Assembly (NCBI GenBank): GCA_027318915.1
Contig: DAHVOH010000083.1
Span: 1-12,748 of the forward strand
Source: Clostridiales bacterium
GTDB taxonomy: Bacteria > Bacillota_E > Sulfobacillia > Sulfobacillales > JAIMBI01
DNA: 12,748 bases
Reading direction: 5' to 3'
Of this stretch, positions 1-5,322 are shown one piece after another. A program made the position numbers and the translations under genes. Position 1 is the stretch's first letter; each line of letters opens with the position of its first letter. The notes beneath the pieces were generated by a model. The model searched no databases, was not told the DNA's origin, and was given only the letters and a program-made list of their open reading frames with translations.

Positions 1-456
1 GTGGACACCCCGGACGCGATTTACCACCGGCCGGCGAATCAGTTTGTGGCGACGTTTGTGGGGACGCCGGCGATGAATCTGTTGACGGCCACGCTGACGC
101 GGGCGGAGGGGCAGGTGCAGGCGGTGCTGGGAGCGGACGCGCGGATGGCGCTGCCGGCGGCGTTGGCGGCGCGGGTGGCGCGGGTGGACGGGCCGCAGGT
201 GACGCTGGGTGTGCGGCCGGAGGATGTGTATTTGGACGCGGGGCACCCGGGGCTGGCGGTGCCGGCGCTGGTGCGGGTGGTGGAGCCGATGGGGCATGAG
301 AACATGGTGTATCTGGAGGTGGGCGACGGGCAGGCGCTGATTGCGCGGGTGGGCAACGGGTGGCACGGCGCGGCCGAGGACCGGGTGACGGTGGTGCTGG
401 ATCCGGACCGGATGCATGTCTTCGACCCCGCCAGCGAACAGGTCGTTGCCAGCTGA
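1..456 (+). CDS. ABC transporter ATP-binding protein, MalK/UgpC type, C-terminal part (5' truncated by window)
   Basis: This is the last 151 codons of an ATPase that energises import of a carbohydrate or similar solute at the cytoplasmic membrane. The start of the visible frame (GTPD-type residues, then IYHRPANQFVATFVGTPAMN) matches the segment that follows the nucleotide-binding domain in MalK/UgpC/MsmX proteins. The GTG at position 1 is therefore probably an internal valine, not a start. The rest, with the motif GVRPEDVYL near residue 70, looks like the TOBE/OB-fold regulatory domain of this subfamily. Walker A, signature and Walker B motifs must lie upstream of the window. The substrate cannot be told from this part. 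The 3' end overlaps the next gene by 41 nt. Confidence 0.85.
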   Translation: MDTPDAIYHRPANQFVATFVGTPAMNLLTATLTRAEGQVQAVLGADARMALPAALAARVARVDGPQVTLGVRPEDVYLDAGHPGLAVPALVRVVEPMGHENMVYLEVGDGQALIARVGNGWHGAAEDRVTVVLDPDRMHVFDPASEQVVAS

Positions 457-1093
457 GGAATTGGCGAATCGGGTCCGCGGCTGTCGGGACTGTCCCGACT
501 TGGTGCGCTGTCGAAGGGCGCCGGTACCGGGCGTGGGTCCGGTGCCGGCGCCGCTCATGCTGGTGGGCCTGGCGCCGGGGCGACTCGGCGGGGACCGTAC
601 CGGTCTTCCGTTTGCGGGCGACGCCAGCGGGCGCCGCCTGCGTGCGGCGCTCGGCTCCCAGGTGCAGAGGGTGTATATCACCAACGTGGTCAAGTGCGCG
701 CCCAAAGCCTGCGCCGTGAAGAACAGCGGGACGGATTTGCCGACCGTGGCATTCGAGGACGGGCTTTGCCGCATTGTGCAGACCGCATGCATGGCCGTGA
801 ATCGGCCGCCCGCAGCCGCGGAGATCGGGCGCTGTCGGCGTCACCTCATCGACGAGCTGGCGGCGGTGCGGCCCATCGGGGTGGTGGCGCTGGGGCGGCT
901 GGCGGAGCGCGCGGTGCAGCAGGCACTGGGTCGCCCGGTGCGCCCGGGCAGAATCGGGACGATGGCCGGGGAGGCACCCTATCTGGCGTTTCTGCCGCAT
1001 CCGGCGTCATTTACCTACCATCCGGACTGGGAGGACGCGTTTTTGGGCCACCTCCGCCGTCTGGCGCGTGCGGCCGGCCTCCCCCTCGGCTGA
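416..1093 (+). CDS. Uracil-DNA glycosylase superfamily protein (Fe-S, family 4/5-like) with an extra internal segment
   Basis: Predicted 225-aa base-excision repair enzyme that removes uracil from DNA. Cys23, Cys26, Cys94 and Cys140 occupy the positions of the four [4Fe-4S] ligands of family 4/5 enzymes. GLAPG (51-55) followed by RTGLPFAGDASG (61-72) is the active-site region and resembles family 5 (UDGb). ITNVVKCAP (88-96) and the C-terminal LPHPASFTYHP (193-203) are the other family motifs. Unusually, about 45 residues separate the third and fourth cluster cysteines, where I would expect roughly 15. The extra stretch (about 97-128) contains Cys99, Cys118 and Cys125. The ATG at 416 lies inside the preceding ABC gene without a clear Shine-Dalgarno sequence. 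TTG codons at 446 and 461 are alternative starts; either keeps all cluster cysteines. Family membership is secure, the exact subfamily is not. Confidence 0.8.
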   Translation: MSSTPPANRSLPAEELANRVRGCRDCPDLVRCRRAPVPGVGPVPAPLMLVGLAPGRLGGDRTGLPFAGDASGRRLRAALGSQVQRVYITNVVKCAPKACAVKNSGTDLPTVAFEDGLCRIVQTACMAVNRPPAAAEIGRCRRHLIDELAAVRPIGVVALGRLAERAVQQALGRPVRPGRIGTMAGEAPYLAFLPHPASFTYHPDWEDAFLGHLRRLARAAGLPLG

Positions 1094-1165
1094 CGAACAA
1101 AGGTGCCGTCGCCGCGCTTGACGGCGGTCCGCGCAATCCCGATGCTGGAGAGGAGGAGGTGCGCC

Positions 1166-2059
1166 ATGGACGTGCTCAAGATTACCCCGCGGGGCTATTG
1201 TTACGGCGTCGTGGACGCGCTCACGCTGGCCAAGAAGGCCGTCTCCGACCCCTCGATTCCGCATCCGGTGGTGGTGCTGGGCCATATTGTGCACAACCGC
1301 CACGCGGTGGACGACCTGACGCGGCATGGCATTCTCACCTTGGACGGCCCGGACCGGTTGGCCTTGCTGGATCAGGTGCCCGAAGGCGCTACGGTGATTT
1401 TCACCGCCCACGGCGTGTCGCCCGCGGTGCGCGAGCGAGCCGCGGCCCGTGGTTTGCATGTGCTGGACGCGACCTGTCCCGATGTGACCAAGACCCATGT
1501 GTTGCTGAAGGACCGTGTGGCCGCGGGGTTCCATATCGTCTACATCGGCACCCGCGGCCATCCGGAACCGGCCGGGGCCATCGGTGAGGCGCCTGCCGGC
1601 TCGGTGACGCTGGTGAGTTCCGTGGAAGAAGCGCGCACCGTCGCGCTGCCCGAGCAGCCGCTGGCGATTCTCACGCAGACGACGCTCAGCCAGTGGGATA
1701 CCCGGGACATCATCGCGGTGCTGCAATCGCGCCGGCCCGACGCCGAAGTGCACAACGAAATCTGCCTCGCCACCCAACTGCGACAGGAGGCCGCCGTCAA
1801 GTCGGCGGCTGATGTGGACGCCATCGTCGTGGTTGGCGATCCGCGCAGCAACAATTCCAATCGGCTGGTGGAAGTGGTGGAGAAGGTGGGCGGCAAGCCC
1901 GCCTACCGTGTGGAAACGGCGGACGACCTGCAGGAGGTGTGGTTCCGGGGCCTGGGACGTGTGGGTGTCACCGCGGGATCCTCGACGCCGAGCCAGATCA
2001 CGCGCGCGGTCATCGCTCGGCTGGAATCCTGGCAGGTAAAAACGGAAGCCCATGTCTGA
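1166..2059 (+). CDS. ispH: 4-hydroxy-3-methylbut-2-enyl diphosphate reductase (IspH/LytB)
   Basis: Last enzyme of the MEP isoprenoid pathway: it reductively dehydroxylates HMBPP to IPP and DMAPP using a [4Fe-4S] cluster. The 297-aa product has the three cluster cysteines in family motifs: PRGYCYGV (Cys12), ATCPDVTKTH (Cys104) and NEICLATQLRQ (Cys200). The active-site region GHPEPAG (131-137) matches the family GHPE motif, and H40, H43 and H82 sit in the usual HIVHN and AHG contexts. GSSTP near the C-terminus is also conserved. The ATG at 1166 is chosen over an upstream GTG at 1103 because it is preceded by a strong GGAGAGGAGGAGGT (1147-1160) and begins exactly where family members begin. The last 8 nt overlap the next gene, so the two are probably translated together. 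Confidence 0.97.
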   Translation: MDVLKITPRGYCYGVVDALTLAKKAVSDPSIPHPVVVLGHIVHNRHAVDDLTRHGILTLDGPDRLALLDQVPEGATVIFTAHGVSPAVRERAAARGLHVLDATCPDVTKTHVLLKDRVAAGFHIVYIGTRGHPEPAGAIGEAPAGSVTLVSSVEEARTVALPEQPLAILTQTTLSQWDTRDIIAVLQSRRPDAEVHNEICLATQLRQEAAVKSAADVDAIVVVGDPRSNNSNRLVEVVEKVGGKPAYRVETADDLQEVWFRGLGRVGVTAGSSTPSQITRAVIARLESWQVKTEAHV

Positions 2060-2396
2060 GCGCCCCGTCCCGGTGGGCATGCTCCAGTTCAGCGCCGATC
2101 TGGGAGCGGCGCTGCTGGTGTATCGAGGTCTCGGGTTCCGCCTGGTGGCGCGCGATGCGGACAGCCTTGTCATGGCGGGTGACAGTGGCTATGTTTGGGT
2201 GCTGGCCGCGGTGCCCGAGGACGGCATAGGGCCGGCGCTGCCGGTCTTCTTGCTGCGGAATGTGGAGGCGGCCGTGGACGGGTTTGAGTCGCAGGGCGGG
2301 CGCACGATCGGAACGGTGCAGGTGGGAGGTGCGGCGATCCGGATCGTGCAGGACCCGGAAGGGCATCGGCTGGCCCTTGTGTCGTCACCGGACTGA
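2052..2396 (+). CDS. Small VOC-fold (glyoxalase/bleomycin-resistance-like) protein
   Basis: A 114-aa protein with the single beta-alpha-beta-beta-beta module pattern of the vicinal oxygen chelate superfamily. An N-terminal strand (GMLQFSADL) leads to a helix and YRGLGFRLV, then LVMAGDSGYVWVL, a second-half strand LPVFLLRNVEAAVDGFESQGG, and the closing RIVQDPEGHRLALV. The DPEGHRLALV end is typical of VOC domains, but the glutamate that usually binds metal at the end (as in DPDGNxIELx) is replaced by Ala/Leu. Metal-dependent glyoxalase or dioxygenase chemistry is therefore unlikely without a partner module, and ligand binding is more plausible. Its ATG lies inside the end of ispH (8-nt overlap), indicating an operon. 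The substrate is unknown. Confidence 0.7.
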   Translation: MSERPVPVGMLQFSADLGAALLVYRGLGFRLVARDADSLVMAGDSGYVWVLAAVPEDGIGPALPVFLLRNVEAAVDGFESQGGRTIGTVQVGGAAIRIVQDPEGHRLALVSSPD

Positions 2397-2410
2397 GGTG
2401 CGCTAAGCGC

Positions 2411-2433
2411 TTGCCCCCGCACAGCGGGGGCAA
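2411..2433 (+). terminator. Strong perfect hairpin downstream of the ispH-VOC pair
   Basis: A perfect 10-bp inverted repeat (TTGCCCCCGC / GCGGGGGCAA) with a 3-nt ACA loop lies 14 nt after the VOC stop codon. No U-tract follows on either strand, so it is not a textbook intrinsic terminator. It could end transcription, protect the 3' end, or be the first element of the structured region that follows. Confidence 0.5.
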
Positions 2434-2702
2434 CGTGGGTTCCGCGGTTGTTCCGCCGAGGACAGATGGGGCGGGATGCGGAGCCGGCGCGGCGGACGCT
2501 TGCTTCGGCAACCGTGTCGGGTGCGACGCGAACGGCTCCTGACCAATCAGCGCTTCGGTCCCGGGCAGCTGCCAGCCGCCGAGACGGCTCATCGTTCGCA
2601 ACCCCCGGTGGGAAAGGCGCCGATCAGAGGCGCCGGCGGGGGGAGCCTCCGCGTCGGCGCCGGCATGGGTCCGGTGCGAGCAAACGGTCAGGATCAGACT
2701 AG

Positions 2703-2735
2703 GCCGCCATCCGTGGCGGTCCGCCGGATGGCGGC
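2703..2735 (+). repeat. 11-bp perfect inverted repeat (hairpin)
   Basis: GCCGCCATCCG at 2703-2713 pairs perfectly with CGGATGGCGGC at 2725-2735 around an 11-nt loop. It is the longest stem in the gene-free region upstream of the cupin gene. The function is unknown. No U-run follows, so simple termination is not indicated. Confidence 0.6.
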
Positions 2736-2806
2736 GGCGACGGGGCCGACCGTGATTCACGCGGCGATGTGGCAAGGGTGGTGCCGGTCGGACGCCCAAC
2801 GGCCTT

Positions 2807-2825
2807 CCGAGTCTGGACGACTCGG
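2807..2825 (+). repeat. 7-bp perfect hairpin upstream of the cupin gene
   Basis: CCGAGTC (2807-2813) and GACTCGG (2819-2825) form a perfect stem with a TGGAC loop. It lies about 20 nt downstream of a G-rich element at 2775-2787 that partly resembles a T-box core. It has no T-tract, so an attenuator role is only a guess. Confidence 0.45.
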
Positions 2826-2970
2826 CGACTTCGGCGTGGCGGCGGAAGCGGACGCTCGTGGGCTCGAAGACATCCGGGCGACGTCACGTAATGGGCTCGA
2901 GTGGTGTGGTGCGAAACGCGGTGTGCGGTTGCTTTCGGCGTCGCGAGTTCTTGAGTTGGGAGATGATCGC

Positions 2971-3345
2971 ATGGCCGTTCGTAGTGTCCGTCTATCCGAA
3001 TGCTTTGAGGCGGTGCAAGACACCTGGAATCCACGCATCGTGGCCGAGGTCAACGAAACCCACGTCAAAGTGGTGAAGCTGCAGGGCGAGTTTCTCTGGC
3101 ACCATCATGATGACGAGGACGAGTTGTTTTGGGTCCACAAAGGGGCGCTGACGATTCGACTGCCGGACGGGGACGTTGTGCTGCACGCCGGTGAACTGCT
3201 GGTCGTTCCGCGGGGGATGGAGCACTTGCCGGTCGCCGCCGAGGAGGTGGAGGTGGTCCTCATCGAGCCGGCCACCACCCTCAACACGGGCAACGTGGTC
3301 AATGAACGGACCGTACGTCACCTTGAACACTGGCAAGGCGAATAG
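2971..3345 (+). CDS. Cupin domain protein
   Basis: A 124-aa single-domain cupin. Motif 1 is GEFLWHHHDDEDELFWVHKG (39-58), giving metal-ligand candidates H44, H46 and E51. Motif 2 is PRGMEH (80-85) with H85 as the last ligand. The C-terminal ATTLNTGNV (101-109) is a tail I associate with a family of small bacterial cupins often annotated as mannose-6-phosphate isomerase-like. The real substrate of that family is not established, and sugar isomerase activity should not be assumed. I place the start at the ATG at 2971, preceded by TTGGGAG, because the in-frame extension back to 2476 is low-complexity and outside the family length. The next gene follows after 45 nt on the same strand, so co-transcription is likely. 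Confidence 0.85.
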   Translation: MAVRSVRLSECFEAVQDTWNPRIVAEVNETHVKVVKLQGEFLWHHHDDEDELFWVHKGALTIRLPDGDVVLHAGELLVVPRGMEHLPVAAEEVEVVLIEPATTLNTGNVVNERTVRHLEHWQGE

Positions 3346-3390
3346 CGGGTGCTGCCCAGCGGGTGACCGCGGTGGGGGGAGGGATCCGTC

Positions 3391-3723
3391 GTGATCGCGC
3401 GCCTTTGGCGGGGATGGACAGCCCCTGCGGCGGCGGACGCCTATGAACAGTTTGTGCGCACCGTCGTGCTGTCGGAGCTGCAGGCGCATGCGGGCTATCT
3501 GGGCGGGTATGTTCTGCGCCGCGATGGCCCCGATGAGGTGGAGTTTCAAACCCTGTTTCTCTTTGTTAGTGACGATGCGGTGCACAGATTTGCGGGTCCC
3601 GAGGCGGACGTCGCGAGGGTGCCGTCGGAAGCCCGCGCGCTCCTCTCCCATTACGATGAGACGGTGACTCACTATTACGTGAGCGTGGGCGATGGACTCG
3701 GTGCAACGGCGTCACCGATTTGA
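3391..3723 (+). CDS. Antibiotic biosynthesis monooxygenase (ABM)-like small protein
   Basis: A 110-aa protein with the dimeric ferredoxin-like ABM fold pattern. The opening MIARLWRGWT and the following helix (AAADAYEQFVRTVVL) are followed by a YLGGYVLRR strand, a DEVEFQTLFLF strand, a short helix DDAVHRFAG (61-69), and the closing VPSEARALLSHYDETVTHYYV. This layout is common in uncharacterised ABM/DUF-type proteins that may degrade or sense quinone-like or haem-like molecules; no specific substrate can be assigned. The GTG start at 3391 is supported by a strong GGGGGGAGGGA about 7 nt upstream (3374-3384). It lies 45 nt after the cupin gene and ends 63 nt before the convergent HxlR gene. Confidence 0.75.
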   Translation: MIARLWRGWTAPAAADAYEQFVRTVVLSELQAHAGYLGGYVLRRDGPDEVEFQTLFLFVSDDAVHRFAGPEADVARVPSEARALLSHYDETVTHYYVSVGDGLGATASPI

Positions 3724-3765
3724 CCGATCCCCCCGGGGTGAGAGGCTGCGGAGATGGGGCAGCTA

Positions 3766-3780
3766 CCGCGCCTGTCGCGG
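3766..3780. terminator. Small hairpin between convergent genes
   Basis: CCGCG-CCTGT-CGCGG sits in the 63-nt gap between the convergent ABM-like and HxlR genes. Its position suits a bidirectional terminator, but the stem is only 5 bp and no T-run is present. Weak call. Confidence 0.2.
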
Positions 3781-3786
3781 GCCCGG

Positions 3787-4107
3787 TCACTTTTGCAGCG
3801 GACACCACGTGTGGCCGTATTCGCGAACTAAATCCACCAGCGGAATCACGGCCTCGCCCTTCTCGGTGAGGCGGTACACAGCGACCGCCGGCTGGGCGGT
3901 CGTTTCCTGCTCTCTTCGTACGAATCCCGTCTCTTGGAGATGGCGCAGACGGGCTGAGAGCGTGCGGGGATTGATGGCGGCCGCTTCCAGATCTCGAAAT
4001 CGTTTGGGACCGGCAATCAGGTCGCGGATCATCATGATGAGGTAGTGGTCGGCCAGGAGGGTCGCCGTCCGTTCGATGGGACAGGGAATGCGCCGCCAGT
4101 CCTGCAT
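3787..4107 (-). CDS. HxlR-family winged-helix transcriptional regulator
   Basis: A 106-aa DNA-binding regulator. CPIERTATLLADHYLIMMIRDL (9-30) is the N-terminal helix region of HxlR/HypR/YodB proteins. RFRDLEAAAINPRTLSARLRHLQETGFVRR (36-65) is the helix-turn-helix and recognition helix, and VYRLTEKG (77-84) is the wing. Cys9 corresponds to the conserved N-terminal cysteine that acts as a thiol redox or electrophile sensor in YodB and HypR, and Cys102 near the C-terminus offers a possible disulfide partner. The ATG at 4107 is chosen over an upstream in-frame ATG because AGGGAGGAAGG (4111-4121 on the plus strand) is well placed. A TATACA at 4128-4133 could be its -10. It is head to head with the selenoprotein-like gene and probably controls it. 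This last point is inference from context. Confidence 0.88.
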   Translation of the reverse strand: MQDWRRIPCPIERTATLLADHYLIMMIRDLIAGPKRFRDLEAAAINPRTLSARLRHLQETGFVRREQETTAQPAVAVYRLTEKGEAVIPLVDLVREYGHTWCPLQK

Positions 4108-4960
4108 GGGCCTTCCTCCCTTGCAACTGTATAGGGATTGGGTTGCCGTACCAGCACAGCTGCTCGGCGGTGATGACAGGACCACCTTGTTCGGTGCGGA
4201 TTGGCCGGCACGCTACCCAACGTGGCTGGCCGGGGCACGTCCTGCGCTGGAAGCCCATGCGTGGGCTGACGGATTTCGCGGCTATCCGTGGCTCACCTAT
4301 GAGACTGCCCCGTGGACGCCGTTGACCCGGCCACTGGCGCAAGCGCGGATCGCGCTCGTGACCTCCGGAGGATTGATCCGACCCGGGCAGGTTCCATTCC
4401 AGGCGGACAATCCCGAGGGCGACAATGGATATCGCGTTGTGGAGGGACCGGGGCCGCTGACGCAGTGGGAGATTCATCATGGGCACTATAATCCGGCGGG
4501 GGCTCTGGCGGACTACAACGCAGTGTTTCCCCTCGATGTGCTGAGAGGATTGCAAGGGACGGGCATTGGGGATCTGGCGCCGCGGCACGTTTCGTTTATG
4601 GGTTACCAGACCAACATCCATCGTTTCTTTCAGGCTTCCGGCGGCGCCATCGTCGACATGTTCGCGCAAGATGCGGTGGATGCCGTCCTCCTGGTCCCGG
4701 TTTGACCCCTGTGTCATCAGTCCGTGGGACTGGTTGCCCGGTATTTGGAAGACTGCGGCTTCAGCACCGTCACCCTGTCCAATCTCCCCAGCCGGACGCG
4801 CGCTGTCAGGCCGCCCCGGACGCTCCTGGTGCCGGGTCCGCGAGGGGAGACGGCAGGCCCTCCCGGTGACCGGGCGCTGCAAACCCGTCGCGTGGTCGCT
4901 GCCCTTGACCTGCTGGAAACCGCGACGGAGCCCGGCGCGGTGAAGGCGTTTGCAGGGTAG
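4076..4960 (+). CDS. Probable selenoprotein of the GrdB-like reductase family, read through an in-frame UGA (Sec210)
   Basis: The frame runs from 4076 to a UGA at 4703-4705, then continues in the same frame to TAG at 4958-4960, giving 294 aa. Family-like segments occur on both sides. Before the UGA: LYRDWVAVPAQLL, WTPLTRPL, ALVTSGGLIRPGQ, HHGHYNP, YNAVFPLDVLRGL, GDLAPRHVSFMGY and VDAVLLVPV. After it: PLCHQSVGLVARYLED, then RPPRTLLVPGPRG and a helical end. This order is that of the glycine/sarcosine/betaine reductase selenoprotein B-like family, in which the UGA position carries Sec or Cys in a U/C-x-x-C motif (here U210-P-L-C213). A SECIS-like hairpin follows. The start is uncertain: an AGGAGG (4055-4060) lies 15 nt before ATG 4076, and ATG 4088 and 4106 are alternatives. 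It overlaps the 5' end of the divergent HxlR gene. The substrate is unknown, and amino-acid reductase partners (GrdA, GrdC/D) are not nearby. A nonsense-mutated pseudogene is the alternative. Confidence 0.72.
4703..4705 (+). other. In-frame UGA, proposed selenocysteine codon
   Basis: TGA in the same frame as conserved-looking sequence on both sides, at the first position of a U-P-L-C-H-Q motif. The reading frame is open for 209 codons before it and 84 after it. Confidence 0.7.
4716..4734 (+). promoter_or_regulatory. Candidate bacterial SECIS element
   Basis: CAGTCC (4718-4723) pairs with GGACTG (4727-4732) around a GTG loop. Two further pairs (A-U and U-G wobble) extend the stem to 4716/4734. 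The loop starts 18 nt after the UGA and with a G. That fits the general description of bacterial SECIS elements: a short stem directly inside the coding sequence, a small loop with an early G, and a loop roughly 16-37 nt from UGA. It would recruit SelB with Sec-tRNA. This is a prediction by eye, without an energy calculation. Confidence 0.6.
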
Positions 4961-5322
4961 TCGGCGGTCACAGAGACGCCCGTGCCCGGCCCGGATGTGG
5001 GCACCGGCCCCGGGGTACAGGGCTCTGAAGCTGTGGCGGCCACCGGGCGAAGGCGGCACGACACGCTCTCGGGTGGGCGCCAGCGGGCTCGGGTCCGTAT
5101 CGCTGGCCAGAGGTGCGAGATGCCGCGTCAGCACCCACGACAGGGCGCCGCAAGCTGACCGAACGCGGCACACCCCGACCCCGGGACCTGAACGCGCTTG
5201 GTCCGCCGGCGTCGGGGCCGTGGGCGACCGAACGCCCAGGAAGCGGCGCGGTGCCGGTGGCGACCGCCTTTTCCGTCCCGGCGCCCCTTCCCGGAGTTCG
5301 GCCTTGCACTTCCCTGGCCGGT
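4961..5322. other. 362-nt stretch without a recognisable gene
   Basis: All frames here give Arg/Pro/Gly-rich translations typical of non-coding GC-rich DNA. The only structure of note is GTGCCC/GGGCAC (4982-4987/4999-5004), a 6-bp stem with an 11-nt loop shortly after the selenoprotein-like gene, which could help end its transcript. No terminator with a T-tract is visible for the convergent fumC. Confidence 0.5.

Larger units (their letters stand above)
2434..2970 (+). other. 537-nt gene-free stretch with many hairpins; possible structured leader or ncRNA
   Basis: Open frames cross this stretch, but their translations are Arg/Ala/Gly/Pro-rich with no recognisable motif, so I do not call a gene. 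It is rich in RNA-like structure. TTGC-TTCG-GCAA (2500-2511) is a canonical C(UUCG)G tetraloop hairpin. Three GGCGCC blocks (2616-2621, 2629-2634, 2656-2661) can pair in mutually exclusive ways. There is an 11-bp perfect stem at 2703-2713/2725-2735 and a 7-bp perfect stem at 2807-2813/2819-2825. High G+C makes stems cheap, so this is suggestive only. No tRNA, rRNA, RNase P, SRP or tmRNA signature was seen. It could be the long 5' leader of the cupin gene or an independent RNA. Confidence 0.4.

Noticed and set aside
1007..2173. 388-codon open frame on the minus strand opposite ispH
   Set aside because: It is a shadow of ispH with its clear Fe-S motifs on the plus strand.
2775..2787. AGGGTGGTGCCGG, partly like the T-box core AGGGTGGNACCGCG, followed by a hairpin
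   Set aside because: Three of the core bases differ, including the conserved A after the variable position. No clear Stem I or specifier arrangement was found, and the downstream cupin gene is not an amino-acid or tRNA-synthetase gene.
2476..2970. N-terminal extension of the cupin gene back to 2476
   Set aside because: The extension is 165 residues of Arg/Gly/Ala-rich sequence without motifs. The ATG at 2971 gives the normal cupin length and has a plausible ribosome binding site.
4076..4705. Calling the GrdB-like gene a pseudogene with a premature stop
   Set aside because: The only interruption is a UGA at the family redox position. Matching sequence continues in frame and a SECIS-like hairpin follows, with no frameshift or other stop. 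It remains the main alternative if Sec machinery is absent.
3566..5173. 535-codon open frame on the minus strand across the HxlR and selenoprotein region
   Set aside because: It runs through the HxlR gene in another frame and opposite the GrdB-like gene, with an Arg/Pro-rich product and no motif.
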